Assembly (NCBI RefSeq): GCF_002224125.1
Contig: NZ_NCSM01000038.1
Coordinates: 61,437-74,873, forward strand
Direction: 5' to 3'
DNA length: 13,437 nt
Source: Streptomyces sp. NBS 14/10
Lineage (GTDB): Bacteria > Actinomycetota > Actinomycetes > Streptomycetales > Streptomycetaceae
Part shown: piece after piece, positions 8,449-13,437 of the stretch
How positions within the stretch are numbered: position 1 is the first letter of the stretch
Layout of the letters: every line of letters starts with the position of its first letter
Position numbers and translations under genes: made by a program
Notes under the pieces: model-generated
Seen by the model: only the letters and a program-made list of their open reading frames with translations
What the model was told of the DNA's origin: nothing
Database searches by the model: none

Positions 8449-9528
8449 ATGACCACGTTGCCGGATCAGACGGGGAGTACGCCTGGCCCCACTGCTCCCC
8501 CTGTGCCGGTCCCGAGCACATCCCGCCCCTTTGACGCCTCCGTCAAGCGGCTGAGGGACGACTGTGACGCGCTGGGCGTAGGGAACCCGGTGCCCCTTCG
8601 ACTCCGAGTCGCGCTGAGGCGCCGCCTCCAGCTTCGCCAATGGAAGCGAGCCATTCTAGGCCTGGCTCTGCTGTCGGTAGGGACCTTAGCTGGGTTCACG
8701 GCCGCCCAATTCACAGTGTTCCTAGTTAGGCCAGATCTGTCGTTTGTTTACCAGTACAGCCAAGCCAGTAAGGATGGGTCTATATGGCCGCAATTCGATG
8801 AGATGTCGCCGTTGGAACAGGCTGCTGCAATCACGGGCTTGACGGCTGTCTTTATGTGGGCGGTCTTCAAGGTAGTGGAGAGATGGAGCGGGTGGCAATC
8901 CAACATCGGGCGCAGGCGTTCCCAGGTTGCTAGAGTCTTCCTCGCGCGCCGATATGCGATTGTCCGGGAATGCGCCGAGGCAATTCATGCCTGCGCGGTG
9001 GCCCGACAGCACCGAGAACAGCGTCCCGCGCATACCAAGAAGATCTCGAAGCGGTTGAGGGCCGTACGCCGTGCTGTACTCAATGCGCACAGCAGCCGGG
9101 GAAGCGTTCCAATCTTCTCGGCACGCAGAAAGCGGCTGAAGCTGCACGAGCGCCATGTCATCGCTGCTCTCCAAGAGTTGGAGGCCAAGCTGGACTGCTC
9201 TCCGAACGACGCCCGTAGGGAGCTTGCCGAGGCGCTGCTAACTATCGCTGACCGGTATTGCCAGGGTCGTGTGGGCGACCTGCTGAACGAGGCACAGCTC
9301 ACGGGAGTGCCTACACAACGCAACTGGGAGGCCCTGAGGTACCTATTCGCTTTCCTCCTCGCTGCGGGTGACGTCATTGGAGTCGCGAAGAGTGGAATAG
9401 TCCCAGAAGATGCGCAACAAATCGTGTACGCCCTGGTATGCGGTATCGCACTCGTCCTTGCATTCGGGCGTCAATTCAGGCGTGCAATCGATGTGTTCAG
9501 CGCCATCACGGGCGGTGGCGGTCCTTGA
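8449..9528 (+). CDS. Integral membrane protein of unknown function
   Basis: A 359-aa protein starting MTTLPDQTGSTPG. The ATG at 8449 was chosen because GCAGGA lies about nine bases upstream; the in-frame GTG at 8443 would be too close. The first 30 residues are Pro/Thr/Ser-rich and the next 35 basic. Predicted membrane helices are at residues 68-93, 123-142, 296-313 and 325-341. A long, Arg/Lys-rich helical domain between helices 2 and 3 (about 145-290) would be cytoplasmic. It shows no catalytic motif and I do not recognise the family. Leu80 is a TTA codon. Codon use is less GC-biased than in neighbouring genes, suggesting recent transfer. The layout, paired helices around a soluble middle domain, resembles many uncharacterised accessory-gene membrane proteins, including some in defence islands; that link is only suggestive. 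Confidence 0.75.
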   Translation: MTTLPDQTGSTPGPTAPPVPVPSTSRPFDASVKRLRDDCDALGVGNPVPLRLRVALRRRLQLRQWKRAILGLALLSVGTLAGFTAAQFTVFLVRPDLSFVYQYSQASKDGSIWPQFDEMSPLEQAAAITGLTAVFMWAVFKVVERWSGWQSNIGRRRSQVARVFLARRYAIVRECAEAIHACAVARQHREQRPAHTKKISKRLRAVRRAVLNAHSSRGSVPIFSARRKRLKLHERHVIAALQELEAKLDCSPNDARRELAEALLTIADRYCQGRVGDLLNEAQLTGVPTQRNWEALRYLFAFLLAAGDVIGVAKSGIVPEDAQQIVYALVCGIALVLAFGRQFRRAIDVFSAITGGGGP

Positions 9529-9811
9529 ACTTACGACAGTCACGGCGTAGTCGCTTACGGGCGCAGCAGAAGTGGAGGGCGGCCGACGTTGACCGGACTC
9601 AGCAGGCACCCCGAGCGGTCGCCGACCCGCGCGCCGTGGCCAGACTGACGAGCGGGTGGTCCCGTGGGGCGCAGCGATACGGGCACATGTGCTTGCCGCG
9701 AATGTCATCCGCCCTGGTCGGATGCCTGTATCGGGACCGGCGGTCGTCGGCCTCGCCGCCCGGGTAGGCGCCCTCGCGTAGTCGCTGGTTCACGCGTCAT
9801 GATGATCGACC
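9529..9811. other. Region without a supported gene, upstream of truncated transposase
   Basis: No frame has both a ribosome site and a recognisable product. A reverse-strand frame from 9793 to 9599 (64 aa, containing HMCPYRC) is open but I cannot assign it and its coding nature is doubtful. The left end of the transposase element starting near 9812 should lie here, but I could not find its terminal repeat. Confidence 0.35.
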
Positions 9812-10471
9812 GTGCTGCTGCGACTGGCCTACCTGAGCGTGACTAACGTGTTCGCGCTGCTTCGTCTGCTGCCGATGAGCGACCGGAACAAGGATGCGGA
9901 GATCCTGGCTCTCCGTCATCAGATCACGGTGCTCGAACGCCAACTCGACAGTGCCCGAGTACGGTTCACTGCGAGCGACCGGGCGTTCCTGGCGGCGCTG
10001 CTGCACCGGATGCCGTTGCCCGCCCTGCGACGGGTGCGACTGCTCGTACGTCCTGACACGGTGCTGCGCTGGCATCGTGACCTTGCCAGGCGTCGGCATG
10101 CCGCCTTATCGCGGTCCAAGCTACCCGGTCGGCCTCGTACCGTGCGGTCCATCCGGATTCTGGTGCTGCGTCTGGCGAGGGAGAATCCGAACTGGGGCTA
10201 CCGGCGTCTGCACGGCGAATTGCTCGTGCTGGGAGTGAAGGTGGCCGCGTCGACCGTCTGGAAGATCCTCAAGGATGCCGGCATCGATCCAGCGCCCGAC
10301 CAGAGCTCCAGCACATGGGCCGACTTCCTGCGCTCCCAAGCCGACGCTCTCCTGGCCTGCGACCTCTTTGAGACGGTCACCCTGTCCGGCACGCGGATGT
10401 ACGTACTCGCGGTGATCGAACACAGCAGCCGCCGGATCCGGATCCTGGGCGCCACCGCACACCCGACCACC
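9812..10471 (+). pseudogene. Integrase-type transposase, 3' end removed by an adjacent IS
   Basis: A GTG start at 9812 gives MLLRLAYLSVTNVFALLRLL, then [17 protein letters not shown], a helix-turn-helix-like region with ENPNWGYRRLHGEL, and the first catalytic Asp in LLACDLFETVTLSG. The reading frame is intact to ILGATAHPTT and then meets the terminal repeat of the next element at 10472. About 220 of the usual ~340-370 residues remain. The second Asp and the Glu are missing, so it cannot be active. It is a third member of the same broad family in this window, but its sequence differs clearly from the other two types. Confidence 0.85.
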
Positions 10472-11682
<1,211 letters not shown>

Positions 11683-11944
11683 CGAACTCCTCGAGCAGCC
11701 GGTCTACGACGGCCCCTACGCACGAGCCGCCGCCCTGGTCCACGTCCTGGGACGCTGCCGCTGGCTGGAACGCTCCAACCTCGCTGTCGCCGCGGCAACC
11801 GGCGTGATGTACCTGGAAGCCTCCGGCATCCCTGTCAAACCCACCCAAGACGACGCCATAGCCCTGCGCGACCTGCTGCGCGACCCGGCCTGCACAGCAG
11901 CCCAAATCGCAGCACTGCTGCGCGCATGGCCCTCGGTTTCCTGA
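11683..11944 (+). pseudogene. Fic/Doc-like protein, C-terminal remnant
   Basis: The frame reads ELLEQPVYDGPYARAAALVH, then VLGRCRWLERSNLAVAAATG, VMYLEASGIPVKPTQDD and AAQIAALLRAWPSVS, stopping at 11942-11944. The pattern AAALxHxL...N..LA...A..YLxxxG matches the C-terminal half of Doc-type Fic proteins. However, the HxFxxGNKR AMPylation/phosphorylation motif is replaced by CRWLERSNLA, so catalytic residues are absent. I recall Streptomyces proteins annotated as 'Fic family toxin component' with the same PVYDGPxARAAAL start. The N-terminus and any antitoxin gene upstream are lost, cut by the IS end at 11682. The assignment rests on this resemblance only. Confidence 0.5.
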
Positions 11945-11973
11945 CCATCACACGGCAGCGAGGCGAGGAGCAG

Positions 11974-12198
11974 GTGGGAACCAAATACCTCCGCCGACTG
12001 CAGTTCGAGACGAACAGCCCCGTCGTCGAAGGCCAGTGGACGGTCCCAGGCACCGCCCAGGACCAGTACACCGAATGCGTCGGCCTCCACGGAACCAGCC
12101 CATCCGTCGTGATCCAGCTCATCGAGGAGACCGACGGCCGCCGGCGCGCACGCAAGACCTGGACCGCACAGGGCGAGGTCGAGGGCCCGGCATCCTGA
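11974..12198 (+). CDS. Small protein of unknown function
   Basis: About 74 aa from a GTG at 11974 (VGTKYLRRLQFETNSPVVEG). The start was chosen for GGCGAGGAG a few bases upstream; an ATG at 11926 is in frame but overlaps the Fic-like coding sequence and lacks a ribosome site. The protein has VVEGQWTVPGTAQDQYTECV, then HGTSPSVVIQLIEETDGRRR and KTWTAQGE. No membrane segment, cysteine cluster or catalytic motif is seen. I recall similar small Streptomyces proteins near mobile elements ('VVEGxW...ETDGxxxxxKxWTAQ') but no function. It lies 29 bases after the Fic-like stop and was probably cotranscribed with it. Confidence 0.55.
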   Translation: MGTKYLRRLQFETNSPVVEGQWTVPGTAQDQYTECVGLHGTSPSVVIQLIEETDGRRRARKTWTAQGEVEGPAS

Positions 12199-12206
12199 GA
12201 GCACCT

Positions 12207-12311
12207 ATGCCGTCCAAGCCCCGCCCGCCGCTGCCGCGCCACCTCGCCCCTGCCAAGCGGCCGATCGCCGAGGTCACCAGCCTGCTCGCACCTGGCGACA
12301 GCAGGCGCTGA
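12207..12311 (+). CDS. Possible 34-aa basic peptide
   Basis: ATG at 12207 gives MPSKPRPPLPRHLAPAKRPI and ends LLAPGDSRR. GAGAG sits about six bases upstream, and the start lies 8 bases after the previous stop, which fits an operon. It is Pro/Arg-rich and too short to judge by composition. It could be a random open stretch in high-GC DNA. Confidence 0.3.
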   Translation: MPSKPRPPLPRHLAPAKRPIAEVTSLLAPGDSRR

Positions 12312-12680
12312 GTTCTGGCCGACGGCGAGGCAGGTGCGGAATGGGATCAGCTTGGAGAGCGACCACTCCAGCAGCTAGGTACTTGACACAGGAATATGCC
12401 AAGTTGCAGAGGTTAAGGTCCCCCCTTGCCTGTGCCTATCACGCATTATTAACCCTTGAGTCCTCCTTCGCCAGGGCCGCCGCACGGCCTCTTGCCATCG
12501 GGAACGCTCGCTGATCTGCCATCGCAGCGCCCTGACCTGTGGGAATACATCGGGCCGTTTTCCCTCGCGGCAGTCGCTAATGTCTTGGGTGTGCCCGGCG
12601 TCTTTGTGACGGTTCTGCCGGGGTCCCGTCGTCGTACGGGCCCCTCAGGGCCCATGACGGCCCGGGAAGGAGGTGGGAGG
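12312..12680. other. Intergenic region with structured leader
   Basis: No gene was recognised. The middle (12380-12460) is unusually AT-rich for this window and has a TTGACA at 12383-12388 with no good -10 at 16-18 bases. The last 60 bases can fold: CCCGT/ACGGG (12625-12629 with 12636-12640), continued by GGG/CCC, and a GGGCCC repeat at 12639-12653. These lie directly before the 44-aa gene and may form its leader. Confidence 0.35.
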
Positions 12681-12815
12681 GTGCCCGGCACCAACGGCGA
12701 CGACGATCGCCGCGAGGACCGGGAACCCCGTGGGCTCGGCCGAGTCGGTCAGTTCCTGGCGTTGGTGACAGCGTTGGTGATCGACCTGGTGATCAGGCGT
12801 CTGATCGGCGGCTGA
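12681..12815 (+). CDS. Small single-pass membrane peptide, 44 aa
   Basis: A GTG at 12681 is preceded by AAGGAGG (12667-12673) seven bases upstream, an almost perfect Shine-Dalgarno, which decides the start over the longer frame from 12456. The peptide begins MPGTNGDDDRREDREPRGLG (acidic/charged, probably cytosolic) and ends with one hydrophobic helix, FLALVTALVIDLV, followed by IRRLIGG. Charged N-terminal and basic C-terminal flanks fit a single-pass membrane or amphipathic peptide. The family is unknown. Candidates include a toxin-like or regulatory membrane peptide or a subunit of an element transfer system; nothing in the sequence decides. It is flanked by potential hairpins on both sides. 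Confidence 0.55.
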   Translation: MPGTNGDDDRREDREPRGLGRVGQFLALVTALVIDLVIRRLIGG

Positions 12816-12820
12816 ACGAG

Positions 12821-12852
12821 CACGGCCCCGGCGGTGGGACGCCAGGGCCGTG
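12821..12852 (+). terminator. Hairpin downstream of the 44-aa gene
   Basis: CACGGCCC pairs with GGGCCGTG around an inner GGCG/CGCC stem with a GTGGGA loop. This strong stem begins five bases after the stop codon. There is no U-run, which is common for actinomycete terminators. Its 3' half overlaps a second potential stem (see 12840-12891). Confidence 0.55.
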
Positions 12853-12891
12853 AACTGCGGGGATTCCTCCCGGAGTGGGTAGGCCCTGGCG
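12840..12891. repeat. Perfect 10-bp inverted repeat competing with the terminator hairpin
   Basis: CGCCAGGGCC at 12840-12849 is an exact reverse complement of GGCCCTGGCG at 12882-12891, with a 32-base spacer. The first arm is also the 3' arm of the hairpin at 12821-12852, so the two structures exclude each other in RNA. Confidence 0.6.
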
Positions 12892-13152
12892 TCGATTGAG
12901 TGGGCGGCAGGGCCTTCCTGCCTGCCAGTATGCCCCGACCGCGCAAGGCCTCGCGGCAGAGCCCGACACCTCGGTGGCCACGGCCTCCCGGACCGGCCGG
13001 TGAGTTCGCAGCTACCGGAACACCCGCACGGATGAGACCTCGGTCACAGCGGTTGCCTGACTTGCGTCGCGATAGCCACGCGCCACGTCAGACGCTCCGC
13101 CCGATCTCCTGCCTGTTGCCGCAGGTCGCCGCGCGTAATCAAGCGTGTCGCC
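12892..13152. other. Stretch without a supported gene
   Basis: A short hairpin GGCAGG-GCCTT-CCTGCC lies at 12906-12922. The forward frame from 12900 to 13199 is open but has no ribosome site and an Arg/Pro-rich composition typical of shadow frames. No tRNA, CRISPR or IS end was recognised. Confidence 0.3.
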
Positions 13153-13422
13153 TCACGTGTCAAATCGCTCTGGCCTGCGGCAACTTGGCGATCGTCTAAT
13201 CCGGAATCGGCTGTTCCCCCTTGCGTGTGTACTGTGAGGTCCGCAATTCGCCCTCCCCTCACGCAGCTGCTCCAGCCGCGCCTCGAGTAGGTAATGGGCG
13301 GTGCGGTCCCGGGCGGTGTCGGCGGCCTCGGTCGCGGCGGCGACGGCGTCCGCGCCGTTCGGGTTGGCCCTGAACCAGCGGCGGTTCTGCTCGGTCGCGT
13401 ACTGCGGGTGCCGATAAATCAT
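13153..13422 (-). CDS. Small hypothetical protein
   Basis: An 89-aa frame from the ATG at 13422 (MIYRHPQYATEQNRRWFRAN); an in-frame stop just upstream (TGA, 12 bases before) makes this the only available start. Residues 1-57 look protein-like: an aromatic/basic N-terminus and an Ala-rich amphipathic helix (ADAVAAATEAADTARDRTAH, YLLEARLEQLREG). After about residue 58 the composition turns Arg/Ser/Pro-rich, as in non-coding frames, so the true C-terminus may have been lost by a frameshift near 13250. The family is unknown. The ribosome site is weak. Confidence 0.45.
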   Translation of the reverse strand: MIYRHPQYATEQNRRWFRANPNGADAVAAATEAADTARDRTAHYLLEARLEQLREGRANCGPHSTHARGNSRFRIRRSPSCRRPERFDT

Positions 13423-13437
13423 CCGCGCAGCTCAGGC

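Noticed and set aside
9438..9767. Forward 109-aa frame after the membrane protein
   Set aside because: It starts within the previous gene in another frame, has no ribosome site and is Arg-rich.
9599..9793. Reverse 64-aa frame with HMCPYRC, considered as a zinc-binding small protein
   Set aside because: Only three Cys in the whole frame, no clear ribosome site and no recognised family; left as unassigned.
12383..12388. TTGACA as a -35 promoter box
   Set aside because: No acceptable -10 hexamer at 16-18 bases downstream.
12900..13199. Forward 99-aa frame near the right end
   Set aside because: No ribosome site, Pro/Arg-rich composition, and it overlaps the reverse-strand frame; not supported.

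Overview
The window is high-GC actinomycete DNA, almost certainly Streptomyces: strong third-position GC in most frames, AGGAG-type ribosome sites, frequent GTG starts, rare TTA leucine codons, and insertion-sequence families typical of that genus. It looks like accessory, transposon-scarred DNA. Most coding sequence outside one intact module is transposase genes or gene stumps cut by them. Family names below come from recalled family sequences and motifs, not from a database search.

Layout: (1) 1-487: the 5' end of a reverse-strand integrase-type transposase with its terminal repeat, butting into the C-terminal stump of an IS630-family transposase. (2) 577-6322: an intact divergent module. 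On the reverse strand are two overlapping genes, a 145-aa protein with a C-terminal zinc-ribbon-like motif and a 322-aa multi-pass membrane protein. On the forward strand is a 1372-aa protein with about 15 TPR-like repeats and a C-terminal CHAT (caspase-like) protease domain with His1235 and Cys1278. (3) 6323-7989: a frameshifted IS1182-family stump, a 299-bp stump of a second integrase-type element, and a full-length but inactivated third element bounded by perfect 20-bp inverted repeats. (4) 7990-9526: a lipoprotein gene cut by that element, then an intact 359-aa four-helix membrane protein of unknown function. (5) 9812-11682: a 3'-truncated transposase cut by a complete 1211-bp element. (6) 11683-13422: the C-terminal remnant of a degenerate Fic/Doc-like protein, two small ORFs, a 44-aa membrane peptide with a near-perfect Shine-Dalgarno and competing downstream hairpins, and a small reverse-strand protein at the right edge.

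The most interesting object is the CHAT module. A sensor-like repeat array on a caspase-like protease, a small zinc-ribbon protein and a membrane protein fit the general logic of bacterial conflict or programmed-death systems, in which a protease acts on a partner and a membrane protein is the likely effector. All three genes carry at least one TTA codon (the zinc-ribbon gene at codon 3), so the module is probably dependent on the bldA leucyl-tRNA and tied to development. The function is inferred from architecture only.
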